A stretch of 64,000 nt of DNA from Tritrichomonas musculus (lineage: Eukaryota; Parabasalia; Tritrichomonadida; Tritrichomonadidae), in assembly GCA_039105265.1 (NCBI GenBank), contig JAPFFF010000013.1, positions 3,844,001 to 3,908,000 on the forward strand. Direction: 5' to 3'. The stretch's first letter is position 1. Every line of letters begins with the position of its first letter. Positions 32,836 to 43,397 of the stretch are shown in pieces. A program made the translations under genes and the position numbers. A model generated the notes under the pieces. It was given only the letters and a program-made list of their open reading frames with translations. It made no database searches and was not told the origin of the DNA.

Positions 32836-33051
32836 TTGAAAAAAGATCATATCTATTTCCCCGAACAAGGTCGAACTAGTGATTTTGCTATTTTTACAAT
32901 GGAATTTGCCCGTTGTCTTATGCATGAAGGAGATATTAATGATATTAATCTAATGAATATTCAAGTTTGCAGAGAGAGACAGCGACAAGAATTAGAAAAT
33001 TACAAGCTTGTTAAAAATATAAATATCCTCAACCTGACCGTTACAAAATAA
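32836..33051 (+). pseudogene. Ulp1-like (C48) peptidase fragment, catalytic Cys lost
   Basis: The readable part FPEQGRTSDFAIFTMEFARC followed by LMHEGDINDINLMNIQVCR has the spacing of the end of Ulp1/C48 peptidases (Q-x4/5-DCG-x-F...). The Gln of the oxyanion hole is kept (EQGRT), but the catalytic Cys-Gly is replaced (DFA instead of DCG). The His and Asp part is missing upstream. It lies directly before a second, better preserved C48 copy. Confidence 0.5.
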
Positions 33052-33101
33052 AAAGTAACTTTTCGTTCCATCCTCATTCTCAAAAAATTTCCAAGACAAC
33101 A

Positions 33102-33814
33102 ATGAAACAAAAAACTCGTTCAATTAAAACATCAAGTTTAACTGATAGGGGAAAAGATAAATTAACTGCAATTATTCTCGATCCTGCAATGAATGAGATG
33201 TTACAGGATAATGTTCTCAATAATTATATCTTTCACATTGATAATAAAAGAATTCAAATATGCATTTCATCATTAATGATTATGGCATAGGTGAAAAAGT
33301 TAGTCGGACCACCCTTTTTGAATCTGCACCCGAATTTCAAAAAGATATTTTCATCAAACATTATCAATATGATATGTTTCCCATCAATACAATTAATCCA
33401 TATGCCGAATACCATTCACAAGGTAACGGAACGCATTGGATTCTTGTTATTATTCATTTGACAAAGTCAAAAATTACAGTTACCATTAATGATCCTACAG
33501 GACAAGATCGAGAAAATTATTTCATAATTATGAAGCAATTCTTAACAGATCAAGGATTATTAAAGAAAGGAGTTAAATATGAGATGAAACTTGTTGATAA
33601 ACCTCTTCAAGGATATAATAATGAATGTGGTCTCTTTGTTGCTGAATATGCCGAAAGATTTTTGATGAAAAGACAAATCACGTTCTCACAAAAAGACATT
33701 CAAAAAATAAGACAAAAATTACAAAAACAATTTATCAAATTATTCAACCTCCTTCACCTAAACATTCACCTAAACCTACACCTTCTCCACATCCTAAACC
33801 AAAACCAAAGGTAA
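33102..33814 (+). pseudogene. Ulp1/adenain-like C48 cysteine peptidase, frameshifted
   Basis: The first frame (33102-33290) gives NEMLQDNVLNNYIFHID, like the 'W-L-x-D-x-x-IN-x-Y' start of C48 domains. A shift near 33255-33290 moves into the second frame, which has the catalytic set: His in GTHWILVIIHL, Asp in INDPTG, Gln and Cys in LQGYNNECGLFVAEYAERF. The catalytic half is thus intact; only the frameshift separates it from the N-terminal half. In trichomonads C48 peptidases are common in Maverick/Polinton elements, and capsid-like relics lie 2 kb away. A host SUMO protease is the alternative. The C-terminal tail is Leu/His/Asn-rich low complexity and may be out of frame. Confidence 0.6.
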
Positions 33815-34378
33815 TTCATAGTAATTCACAACCAAAAAAGGGACAAAAAAAAATAAAAAATAGTTTAATAATCCATCTCTAATGCTGCCAAAAACAGGTC
33901 TTCATTATTTTTATTCAAAAAAATATTTCTCTTTTCCTTTATCTTGGATCTCATAGCCAACTATTCGTTCTTTTGTGTTTGAACTTCTCACATCATCATC
34001 CAATTGATTTAAATTCGATGATCCATTTGAATGAGGTAACGTCTTCTTAGAAACTTTTGAATTCTTCTTTATATAATCCATTGCAACTTAATTTGTATTT
34101 AACATGAATTTTCTTTTTTTGGTTCATAAATTATGCATTTTTTATATAAAATTTCATACCAACTTTCTTTTATTCCCTTCCATGACCATATAGATATTTT
34201 TTTATTATAAGATATATTTTAGAATTAATAAATAATGGATATATTATTTTAATAATAAAATAAACAAAATAATTAATTTTTAATTTTTATTCAATTTTAG
34301 GACACTTTACAAACGGTTGAATCCCCTATGATATATGTCATTTGTTTAAAATTTTTTTGGAAAATCCAAATTCAACTT
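33815..34378. other. AT-rich region, one short ORF of doubtful value
   Basis: On the minus strand 33911-34081 is open for 56 codons from an ATG and contains ERIVGYEIQDKGKEKYFFE, faintly like a chromodomain start. It has no Trp-Lys core and ends early. Nothing else is recognised. Confidence 0.3.
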
Positions 34379-34857
34379 TTCTGATACTTCAAAACTCTAC
34401 ACATGATTCATTTATATTCTGGAACAATATTATTAATGGAGGAAATTTCTGGCAAAACTAGCCCCAATTTATTTCAAGCCATAAAGAATTTAATATGATT
34501 GCAAAAATTTTTGCTCAGTTTGCTATAGAAATATTGTCAATACCATGTAGTGAGACTGCATGCGAAAGAGTTTTTTCTTAACTAGAAGATTTGCTCATGA
34601 ATAATAAGCGTAATCTATGCTCGGACTTCGTAAATACATTACTAATAATCAGAATGAATAGTTTATTTCTTAAACAATATGGAAAAAATACTCACGACTT
34701 TATTAATGATGATCTATTGAAATTATTTAAAGAAGATATAAAAGAAGAAGATCTTAATTTTAGGTCAGATCCTCTACTTTTTAATAAATTATTATTTGCT
34801 TTTTTTAATCAAATATTGCTTTTTTATTATGAATTTTATTTAATTCTGAAACAATGA
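34379..34857 (+). pseudogene. hAT transposase C-terminal (dimerisation) remnant
   Basis: One frame reads IEILSIPCSETACERVFS, a stop, LLMNNKRNLCSDFVNTLLI, IRMN. This is the hallmark 'IPxSSAxxERVFSxxGxxxxxxRxxLxxxxxxxLxFLxxN' of the hAT dimerisation region. Two in-frame stops are present, at NFWQN-stop near 34459 and straight after ERVFS near 34578. The catalytic DDE part is missing. It ends with a Leu/Phe-rich tail at 34857. Confidence 0.75.
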
Positions 34858-35653
34858 TATATAAACAAAAAAAAAAAGAATATTTGAATGCTTAATCTAC
34901 TTAAAATATTATATAGCAGGCAATGAATGAAAAAATAAGCCGATTGCTTGATATTCTCATAGATTATTAATTATTCTTTAAATAGTCTATTTTATAATTT
35001 AAAATGCCTTAGTTTTTTTTGTTAGATTGATATGTATTAGATTGTATTTTAAGTTGATATTATTTGAAAATCCAATTGTTCAATTATTATAATAAAAACT
35101 AAGCTCGAAATATCTTGGAAAACTGAGATTGTATGAGTTGCCTCAATCTATAGAAATATTTGAAATAAATTGAGATCTCAAAATCGTACTCGCCACTTTT
35201 TGAATGCTTTTTTCAAATAGCCTTCAATATTTGATACAGATATATCAAAAAATAATTATCTATTAGTCAACTTCGTGGATTAAGGTGGCCGTTAATTAAG
35301 TTATCAGAAACTTCCTTGATTCCTCATAAACTTTATTATCTTCAGTATTTATGAGATGATGAATTCTCCCGGAAGATACTTTGACATTGAGTTTTGGGCC
35401 TGATTTTCAATACGAGGTTACGCCTGTCTTCTAGCATTCATTTAGGGGGTCAAGTTTCAATACTTGGAGCTCAAACTTGAAAACAGTATATTTTAAGAAA
35501 AAGTGCCCAAAAATGGTTGTTTTGAAGGGGTTTGGAGTCAAAAATAATGTCCGAATTTACGTCATTTTTGATGACTAAAGAGAATGTAATAGAGGGGTTT
35601 TCATGAAAAATGGTGTACAGGAAGATATCAATCTTTTTGTAAGGGATAATTTA
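34858..35653. other. No gene recognised
   Basis: Less AT-rich than its surroundings around 35280-35640, with no long frame. It could be heavily decayed element sequence. I found no inverted repeat or RNA in it. Confidence 0.4.
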
Positions 35654-35985
35654 TTAAATTAGTTTTAGAAAAACCTTGAAATTATCTAACTTAATTTCGT
35701 TTCCAAGGGGATCTGTAAACCTAATTATGAAGTCTCTTTTGTTTCCAACATACTCATATTTTCTGTTATCATCTAGTGACATTACGTTAGCATACCATAC
35801 AAAACTATCTTCATATTTGTCACGTTGAATGAAATCGCTGTGGCATTCGGTTTCATCATCAAGATATCCTTTGCAAGTTGCTCTACAGTATTGGAATACG
35901 ATGTATTTTGGATTCTTTGAGTAGACAAAATCGATGGGAAATTGATTCTCATAAGTGCTTTGTAATGTAATATGCCTTAATATTT
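35654..35985 (-). pseudogene. Maverick-like minor capsid (single jelly-roll?) fragment
   Basis: Open frame ending in TAA at 35654-35656. It has the texture of a conserved protein C-terminus: FPIDFVYSKNPKYIVFQYCR, GYLDDETECHSDFIQRDKYE and FTDPLGNEIKLDNFKVFLKL. The pattern ('HSDF-x-Q-D', 'F-x-D-x-x-GN-x-I-x-L') is what I recall from a small structural protein of Trichomonas Maverick/Polinton elements. This is recognition from memory without a search. There is no start codon and upstream frames are broken, so it is a relic. Confidence 0.4.
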
Positions 35986-36028
35986 TTCATTTGGATTCAC
36001 GCAAAAATAAAGCCATCTACATATTCTT

Positions 36029-37005
36029 TCATTTAGTAGTATCCATCTGAAACACCATTCCCAAAGTATTTAACGGAACCTCTTGCCCATGTAAAGTATG
36101 TATCAGTGAATATCCACATTTCTGGTGGAGGTGGATGGACATTATTATTCGAAACATCAAAGTTATAATATGTATTGTTAGCACCTCTGAATAATGTTTG
36201 ACCTTTGAATTTGATTGTAACTGTGTTTCCACCTGTATCAACACCATCGAATACATATCCGGAATTAGTACGTTCAAGTTGGAAGTTGATACAAAAGCTG
36301 GTGGCATCAGAGATAGTATTCTTATAACGTTTTCCGTCAGGTGCATTCAAAGACATTGTCCAAGAATCTTCAAGTTCATGGGATGGTCTGAGAGAGCTAT
36401 CTAATTCATTTCATTAGTTCTTTTTGGGAACATGACTGTGATGTTGGTAGCATTTGAAAGAGCAATTGATTTTGAAACATCTAGACCTGCATCAGTTGCA
36501 AGACCTTGGAAACCTTAACGTACGAGTTGCTGAGATGGAATTAGAAGAGGGGTGTTGAGTTCACAAATGAGTCCATTGAGGCAGGTTTGATTCCAAAGCC
36601 AGCAAGATCTGATTTCATGGTTACAATGGTTCCACCGCGACAGTAAAGAATTACTTCTTCAGTCTTGTATGCAATGACTTTAGTAGAATCACCAAGGACT
36701 GGAAGTGTTTGGAAACCATCATTTTGCAAATCATTTGAACCATCATTTGGAGCATCTACAAGCTTGTATTCAGTTACAATTGTTGCTGGAGAACCAATTT
36801 GAGAGAACTTGTTTGAGATTGTCATGTTGGCTGGAACGTCTTGCTCTATGGTAGAACAGTTAAGGAGTTCTTCAATTTCTTTAACAACAGATGGTTGGAT
36901 TTGATGCCAAACTAATACTTCAGTTGATGATTTAATTTCTTCTTCAATCTCTCCACCATAGACTAATCGATATTTGTGAATGGTAAGAGTGTAAATACTA
37001 TGGTA
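36029..37005 (-). pseudogene. Maverick-like structural (capsid-like) protein remnant, several frameshifts
   Basis: Three stretches in different frames follow one another on the minus strand. The first, from about 37005 to a stop at 36541, contains RLVYGGEIEEEIKSSTEVLV and KVIAYKTEEVILYCRGGTIV. The second, about 36540-36410, contains LATDAGLDVSKSIALSNATN and FPKRTNEMN. The third, 36356-36029, contains NTYYNFDVSNNNVHPPPPEM then FTDTYFTWARGSVKY. The beta-rich, Asn/Thr-rich texture and the PPPP-x-M-W motif match a large family of Trichomonas hypothetical proteins that I associate with Mavericks. Order and strand agree with the smaller fragment at 35654. At least two frameshifts and no start codon mean it is dead. 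Confidence 0.4.
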
Positions 37006-37085
37006 ATATTAACTGAGCTTAAGTAGAGGACTGAGTTAAAAAAAAATGCAGGGCCACAACAATTAAGAATCATTGAAAAAAATCC

Positions 37086-37091
37086 AAAAAA
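37086..37091 (-). terminator. Pol III terminator after tRNA-Lys
   Basis: Six T on the minus strand follow the tRNA 3' end immediately, which is a standard RNA polymerase III stop. Confidence 0.7.
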
Positions 37092-37166
37092 TGCCTCCGA
37101 TGGGGATCGAACCCACGACCCTCGGATTAAGAGTCCGATGCATCTAACCAACTGAGCTACAAAGGC
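37092..37166 (-). tRNA. tRNA-Lys (anticodon CTT)
   Basis: 75 nt. The 7-bp acceptor stem is GCCTTTG/CGGAGGC (two G-T pairs) with discriminator A. The anticodon stem TCGGA/TCCGA encloses the loop CTCTTAA with anticodon CTT, reading AAG (Lys). The T-arm GTGGG/CCCAT with TTCGATC is normal, and A and B boxes (TAGCTCAGTTGG, GGTTCGATCC) are present. The D-stem is unusual: GCTC faces GATGC, so one T must bulge or two pairs are lost. No intron is present. Confidence 0.9.
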
Positions 37167-37720
37167 TTATATAATTATATTCATCAAAATTGCCTCATCA
37201 TCAATCTAAATTTAGATTTTGCTATTTTTATTTGGCCAGGTTTTCGGAAAATAATTCACTTATAATTGGAATTCGATTATCCCAACATATACATTAATCT
37301 TGAATATTCAAGATTAACAAAGATTCTGGTAAAGTAAAATTGCTTTTATTGAATAGATTGTTGGATCTGCTGGATGTATCTTTGATATTCTCGGAGTTTT
37401 AAAGTAAGAATAAAAATTGTTTCATTTTAACTTCTGATTTCCCAAAATGAAAAGAAAATTCTGCATTACTATCATTATTAATAAAGATATTTTTTTAATC
37501 AAGAAGAGGTAATTTGTTATTGTTTTTTCGTCAATTTCAAAATAACGAACAATTTTTTTATATCATATGTCGTTTGAACTCTTGGCTACTTAGATGAAAC
37601 AATAAAAATAAATTCATTAATGATTTCAAATCTAATTAATTAATATTATGTTAAAAAATGTGGATTCTTTTTTATGTGAAAATTTGAAATACGTTAACTA
37701 ATTTAATTCAAACGCATCAA
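37167..37720. other. AT-rich intergenic between tRNA-Lys and LRR gene
   Basis: No reading frame, RNA or repeat recognised. It contains the 5' flank of the tRNA and the promoter region of the leucine-rich-repeat gene, for which I see no clear initiator. Confidence 0.5.
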
Positions 37721-38494
37721 ATGTCCTCCTACTCGCGTAAATCATCAGTTAGTCGCTTTTCATTGAGCAATGCAAATAGGCCGCTTCGCTTGTCGTCTTC
37801 TATTCGTTCAGCGTCCATATCGAATGCCAAAAAAACAACTCAAGAGGCGAGATCAAAAAAAAGAATAGATCCAAAAGTTACGATTTCAAGTGATATTATA
37901 CATACGCATCAAGGTCTTGAATCATTTAATGATTTAAGCATACCTAATAGCGCAAAGACGTTGACAGTCCAATATAATAAACTCACAAATTTTAAAGGAT
38001 TTCCGTCTTTATTAAAACTTGAAAAACTTGATGTATCTCATAATCCAATTGAATCTCTTTTAGAAATCCCAAACCTTCCATCAATTAAAACAATTAATGT
38101 TTCATACACGCCTTTTAGTAATACAGAATTTGCAAGAATATCGCTGTTATTGCTTTTTGGAAGTACACTTCGAACGATCAATGGAGAAGGAATTCAATCA
38201 ACTGAAGTAAGAATTGCGAAAGAATATCCACCAGATTGTGTTCATCTTGTACGAGCAGGATGGATAGTAACATACCCTCCTCCTAATCCTCAAGAAATTT
38301 TGAGAATTAAAAAGAAATTATCAAAGAATTTTTCAGCAAGATTCAAGAGGAGAAACGAAATTAAGCCCGTAATTGCCCCAAGAATAACAGAACACCAATC
38401 ATCAAGATATAAAAAGAAACTTGATGATCAAGAAAGAGAAATGGCAAGGCTCACAGAAGAAATTAAGAAATTAGAGGCTCAAAGTGTTGCTTGA
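37721..38494 (+). CDS. Leucine-rich repeat protein with C-terminal coiled coil
   Basis: 257 aa, complete. Residues 1-50 are Ser/Arg/Lys-rich and probably disordered. Residues about 55-155 hold short leucine-rich repeats: SAKTLTVQYNKLTNFKGFPS, LLKLEKLDVSHNPIESLLEI and SIKTINVSYTPFSN. A conserved-looking cap follows (EYPPDCVHLVRAGWIVTYPP, about 168-187), then a basic stretch KKKLSKNFSARFKRRNE (about 197-213). It ends in a Lys/Glu-rich coiled coil (230-254). It has no signal peptide or membrane segment and is probably a cytosolic or cytoskeletal adaptor of the SDS22-like LRR type. The partner cannot be told. It lies 463 bp before the kinase gene on the same strand. Confidence 0.75.
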   Translation: MSSYSRKSSVSRFSLSNANRPLRLSSSIRSASISNAKKTTQEARSKKRIDPKVTISSDIIHTHQGLESFNDLSIPNSAKTLTVQYNKLTNFKGFPSLLKLEKLDVSHNPIESLLEIPNLPSIKTINVSYTPFSNTEFARISLLLLFGSTLRTINGEGIQSTEVRIAKEYPPDCVHLVRAGWIVTYPPPNPQEILRIKKKLSKNFSARFKRRNEIKPVIAPRITEHQSSRYKKKLDDQEREMARLTEEIKKLEAQSVA

Positions 38495-38957
38495 AAAAAA
38501 AAAACTTATAAATTATAATTATTGTATGGAGGATTGTTGTGCTCATTTGTTTCATTTATAAAATATTGACTAATATTGTTAGTTTTTTCTTTTTTTTTTT
38601 TTTTTTTTAATAAACGGTCGATGTAAACTTTCGTCAGTTTAGACTTTCATAAAAATTTTATTGAAAGTTTATTACTCTCACAAGTTTTTACTTGAAAAAT
38701 AAGATATTATTTTACTCTCACAAGTTCTTTTAATTTGATCTCCGATGATTTTTAAAATTTTCAAAGTTTTATAAAAACGTTAAATGAATTTTTATGATAA
38801 CGTATTATCAGAATTTATTGAAATAAAATAATGTACGTTGAATTCAGAAAATTAATATTTTCTGAAATTTTTAACAAATTTTTCTTTTGAATCATTCAAT
38901 TTTTAACAAATTTTTCAATAAAAGTAATTTTTAAATACATTAAAAAAAAAACAATAA
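38495..38957. other. Intergenic between LRR and kinase genes
   Basis: AT-rich, with a T tract at about 38588-38608 and repeated 'ttactctcacaagtt' words near 38671 and 38714. No clear TCA-type initiator lies close to the kinase ATG; TTCAATAAAAG near 38914 is a poor match. Confidence 0.5.
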
Positions 38958-40472
38958 ATGAAACGATTGCGCCCCACTTTGGTCCATCTTCCTAAAATAG
39001 GAATTGCTAATCCATATCAACATATTCAGCATTTTCATCAGCAACAAATTCAGCGTGCTGAGAACGTTAACAATCCGATAAAGAAAACATTTAATGTCCC
39101 ACTCCCCCCTCTTCACTTAAATTCTCCGCCAAATACATGCCGTGCCAGACGAAATCAATTTGCAAAGTCTTCAAGTATCGCAGCACAATTTAGTCAAGAA
39201 ATTATTGAACAAAAAAAAAACGAAAAGAAAGTTGAGAAAGAAAACGAAAATATTGTAGTCAATATTGAAAGCAATGCTGTTAATGAAAAGCAAAAAAAGC
39301 AGCAACCAGTTACTGCAGAATATGTTTTAAGTAATTACTCAAATTTATTATTTGAATTTGAAAAAAAAGAAGTTGAAAATTATCAAGAAATTTATTATAT
39401 AAGACAAGAATCTCCAAAAAAGAGGACTTATCCACAAAAAATTCCTAATTTCTTCCCCTTTGTCCAAAATGATCATATTGCTTACAGATATCAGCAACTT
39501 GAATTGATGGGGAAAGGAGCTTTTGGATCAGTAATTAAATGTTTTGATCATAAAAATGGAAGAAGAGTTGCGGTTAAAATGATTAGAGATCAATTAAAAT
39601 ATCATGATCAAACAAGACTTGAACGTGATATCTTGAAAATAATGCAAGGTTCCAATAGGGTTGTTAGATTTTTGAAATCTTTCACTTTCAGAGGTTTCTT
39701 TTGTATTGTTACTGAATTATTGTATAAGGACTGTTATACAGTATTAAGAAGTCAAAGATTCTACGGTTTTAGTTTATCGATGATGCAAACAATTGCAAAA
39801 CAAGTTGCTGAAGCAATTTCTTTTGCACATAAAAATAACATTATCCATTGCGATATTAAACCTGAAAATGTAATGTTTACAAATAAAAGAAAACTGAGTG
39901 TTAAATTGGTAGATTACGGATGCTCATGTTATCGAGATAAAATATTGTTTTCGTATATTCAATCAAGATACTTCAGAGCGCCAGAAGTTGCTTTAGGTAT
40001 TCACTACGGACCTGAAATTGATGTTTGGAGCTATGCATGCGTTCTTGTTGAGCTTTTTACTGGAAAGCCTTTGTTCCCTGCTAATACTGAACAAGAATTG
40101 CTCGGAATGTTTGTTTCATATTTCGGAAATCCTCCCCCAGAGTTAATTACTGGAAAGCGAGCAGAGAAGTTATTCGATAGCGAAGGGAATATGAAAGAAA
40201 CTATTTCCGAATATACAACACATCAAGGCCAAAAAAATGCAAAAATTGTTCCGTCTTCTCATTCAATTGACGATTTATTCAATATTAATAATCAATGCCA
40301 AGAACAAGAGGTCAATGAAGGAGTAAAGCAGCTATGTGATCTCATTAAGAAATGCTTATGTTGGTTACCAAAGGATAGAATTACGATGGAAGAAATTCTT
40401 AATCACCCTTTCATTACAAATCCGGATATTAAAAACTCCGAAACGGCGCTACCTACACTTTCTGCAAGATGA
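38958..40472 (+). CDS. DYRK-family protein kinase
   Basis: 504 aa. CMGC-group Ser/Thr (dual-specificity) kinase of the DYRK branch. A DYRK homology box precedes the kinase domain (about 118-157: TAEYVLSNYSNLLFEFEKKE, then ENYQEIYYI). The kinase domain spans about 178-486: glycine loop GKGAFG (185-190), ATP-binding Lys207 (VAVKM), catalytic loop HCDIKPEN (297-304, Asp299) and activation-loop tyrosines in YIQSRYFRAPE (333-343), where DYRKs autophosphorylate. The metal-binding motif is DYG (319-321), not the usual DFG. Residues 1-110 are Gln/Lys-rich and low complexity. All residues needed for catalysis are present, so activity is likely. Substrates are unknown; family members act in growth control and splicing. 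Confidence 0.88.
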   Translation: MKRLRPTLVHLPKIGIANPYQHIQHFHQQQIQRAENVNNPIKKTFNVPLPPLHLNSPPNTCRARRNQFAKSSSIAAQFSQEIIEQKKNEKKVEKENENIVVNIESNAVNEKQKKQQPVTAEYVLSNYSNLLFEFEKKEVENYQEIYYIRQESPKKRTYPQKIPNFFPFVQNDHIAYRYQQLELMGKGAFGSVIKCFDHKNGRRVAVKMIRDQLKYHDQTRLERDILKIMQGSNRVVRFLKSFTFRGFFCIVTELLYKDCYTVLRSQRFYGFSLSMMQTIAKQVAEAISFAHKNNIIHCDIKPENVMFTNKRKLSVKLVDYGCSCYRDKILFSYIQSRYFRAPEVALGIHYGPEIDVWSYACVLVELFTGKPLFPANTEQELLGMFVSYFGNPPPELITGKRAEKLFDSEGNMKETISEYTTHQGQKNAKIVPSSHSIDDLFNINNQCQEQEVNEGVKQLCDLIKKCLCWLPKDRITMEEILNHPFITNPDIKNSETALPTLSAR

Positions 40473-40742
40473 AATAAGGAAATTTATTATTTTTGTTTGT
40501 AAAATTATCTTACCTTTTTATTAAATCATGCTATAGTGAATCAACTTATATTTTTATATCAAAAGATGTATTAAAGGAACGAAAGAAATTTATATATATT
40601 TTCTTTCGAAACTTTTTGATAGAATAAACGTATTTTTGTAACAAAGAAATAAACTTATTTTTTTAAAGAATTTTGAGAAAATTCACTTATTGTTCTATTT
40701 TTTATTAGCTCACTTTACCAAAAAGGTAAAAATCTAACCTGT

Positions 40743-41640
40743 TCAGATCTGGTGAAAATGCAGAATGGGGACAAAAAGAGAGACCATTTTTTGACGCAAA
40801 ATTCTGAGAGTTTTTTGATTATTTTGACAATTTGATCGGTGTGGACGAGTATTGTTTATATGAAGAGTCTTAGTATTTGATCGTTTTTTATTGATTTTTT
40901 TTGGTAATTTTTGAAAGGATAACATTAATAAAAAATTCTGAATTAAATTTTGAACCATGTGGGAGCATTTCAATAATTTGAAAACCTCTCTGTGACCAAA
41001 AAAATGGATATCATCCTGTTTGGAGAAGAAATAATCTTCTTTGATCTTGTTGATGGTTTTCCATCTGAATGTAACCACTGAATTTTAAAATCTTCAATAA
41101 AAAAAAAAAACTTTCTTCACCTGTGAGGAAAAACATCTAATTCTTCTTTTCTTGCTTGTTTGATAACAATAAGAAGTTGTTTTGATAGTTCTACTCTATC
41201 AGATTTTTGTATAGCTGAAAGCCAATGCAGAACAAAGCGTAAATGTTTAACAACAAATCCCATTCTACTGAGATGATCACACATTGTTCTTCTTGGGATT
41301 TTGATTAAGTGTCAGATATTATTTTTATCAAAACCAATTGAATAGGTGGTAAGTGTATCGTTTTTATAAAATCTTTGTTTTATTCTTTTACTGTTTCAAG
41401 TTCTTTCTCATTTAGAAAAATTGGTTTTCCAACAACTTTTTTTTTTTTTTTTCAATCATCTTGGGTTTATAATGTCACTATGAAACTGCATACAAATTCA
41501 TTTGCAGTTGGACATGATTTATAGAATCAACAGTTGAAACTGTAACATAAGGTCCTGCTTTTGGACTGCCCCATCTTCCATTGATACCATCTTTACCTGA
41601 AAATTGGGAAAGAGCATTTTTTGAAAGTAGCACAACTTTG
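40743..41640 (-). pseudogene. Tc1/mariner-type transposase relic
   Basis: Pieces in several frames follow the order of a mariner transposase. An HTH-like part holds GKPIFLNEKELETVKE (near 41430). Next come HLSRMGFVVKHLRFVLHWLS then DRVELSKQLL (near 41270-41150). Then FFWSQRGFQIIEMLPHGSKF then NSEFFINVILSKI (near 41010-40910), LHINNTRPHRSN (near 40850), and finally PHSAFSPDLN. The second catalytic Asp, normally in 'DNARPH', is Asn. Multiple stops and frameshifts are present. I could not define the terminal inverted repeats. Confidence 0.7.
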
Positions 41641-42315
41641 AGGTTTTCTTTATATCATATTGATAATTGAATTCATATCATTGATTATACATCTGTATCC
41701 AACACCTGTATGATACAATGGAGCAACCATTTCTCAGCATGCATAAATTATGATTGCTTTTTGACGAGGCACGCCTTGCAACTGTTGCCGTATGAGTTCT
41801 TTGTCAAGACATCGAATAAAAGGAGAAGTATCAATTGATAGAAAGTTCAATCAATCAAAAAAGGCCGTTTTTCCTTTTCTTTTCTAACAAATTTGGCAGT
41901 TTTTTAAAACACATTTCTAAAAATAATACAAATTATGCACATTCTATAAATTCATGCGAAAGAAGGAGAAATTTCACCTTAATGAAGACATCCAGATCAT
42001 AAAAAATTTAGGGATGATAAAACAATATAGCAAGCTCTCGATCTTTTATCGCAAAATCCAACTCTCACTCTAGATTAGATAATTACAAAACTCCAAAAAT
42101 TTGGATTTGATAAGGTATAAAAATATTCAATATCATCCAACGGCACGCAACTCTCAAAGAGATGCACAAGTCAATGAAGCAGGTATACACACCTAATAAT
42201 TGCAAATCTGCATTTCGCGCATGAGGTATTGTAACTGAAGTCGTTAAATGTGGGCAATTGTATAAAAAATTATGCGATAGCCTATCATACCGTATATTAC
42301 TAATGAGTCTAGTGA
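41641..42315. other. Possible 5' end of mariner relic, otherwise unassigned
   Basis: On the minus strand about 41845-41640 short readable pieces (FIRCLDKELIRQQLQG) could be the decayed N-terminus of the mariner relic. The rest shows no supported feature. Confidence 0.3.
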
Positions 42316-42600
42316 ACCAACAATTCTTATCATTCATCTCTCACAAATATTGACTGTGTAGATGCCCTTCTTGATGATCATATTAAAAATGCACAAAACA
42401 ACCGACTCATTTATAAAATTAGGATCACTTCAAATGAATTAGGATTAGATCCATGTAAAATAGCTAGAACTTTGAATGGTTCAAAAGATGATAATAAGAT
42501 TAGATCAATGAAAATAATAAAAGATGAATTGTCAAAAAAAGAAACAGAATTACGTGAAAATTATGGAATTTATCCCAACAAACGAGCTCACTCAAGTTAA
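42316..42600 (+). pseudogene. Unidentified decayed reading frame (94 codons)
   Basis: Open from after a stop at 42313 to TAA at 42598-42600, with no ATG near its start. Sequence such as NNRLIYKIRITSNELGLDPC and SKKETELRENYGIYPNKR looks like real protein rather than chance AT-rich translation. No family is recognised. The frame at 42919-43227 on the same strand may belong to the same lost gene. Confidence 0.35.
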
Positions 42601-42918
42601 ACAATTAAATTTTATTGACATATATTTGATAAAAAATAAAATAAAATTTGACTAAAGAAGTGTACAAATGATCTACTAGGGGAAAAAAATAAAAATGCAT
42701 GATGAAGAATAAAAAAAGTAAGATGTATTATTAATTGAAAATAACAATTTTGAGGATATAAGATTTTTTCACCTGCAGGCAAAAAATTCAGATTCTGATG
42801 ATCAAATGTTTGTTTCGTCATTATTACGCATGATGTCAGATTGAATTCAATTGTGGTTCACAAGAGTTCATCATCAGATGGCCATGGCCATGATTTATTT
42901 TCCAAACTTGGAAAATAA

Positions 42919-43227
42919 CAATCTTTCCAATTTTCTCCTAGCTTCATTAAGACAGATGGAAAAACAGGTTTAACAAGTTATCATTCAGGATATTTCAAAA
43001 AGTATATAGAACCAATTATAGATTGTAATTTTAATAAGTGAAATACAGTTGAAGATTTAATTCATTTAATTTTCATTAAATTACCTGACGATCCACCAGT
43101 GCCTTTATTAGACGTGCTCCATACTTGCAAAACAGCTAAAACCCGATTCATCAAAAGCCAGAACAAGATTTATTATTTAAATAATAATTATTTGATTCTT
43201 ATTTTAGATTTGGCAATGCCATTGTAA
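42919..43227 (+). pseudogene. Unidentified decayed reading frame with one in-frame stop
   Basis: Reads IKTDGKTGLTSYHSGYFKKY, IEPIIDCNFNK, a TGA at 43039-43041, then NTVEDLIHLIFIKLPDDPPV and PLLDVLHTCKTAKTRFIK, ending at TAA 43225-43227. The single stop and good protein texture mark a former gene. The 'PVPLLDVLH' core reminds me of repeated Trichomonas hypothetical proteins, but I cannot name the family. Confidence 0.4.
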
Positions 43228-43397
43228 TGATTATTTCTTGCATGAATATAAAAAATAAAAAACATTTTTTACCTTGTTCGTCTTGTCTTTTTAGATTATT
43301 TTTTGTATTTTCTTTTATCATTTTTACATATAAATGAATCTTAAAATAGTAAACACAAAATTCAATGTATATATGGTCATGGCCTCTTAAACTTTGC

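Noticed and set aside
33911-34081. Chromodomain-like short ORF on the minus strand
   Set aside because: Only the ERIVGYEI-type start is similar; the aromatic cage and Trp-Lys core are absent and the frame ends at once.
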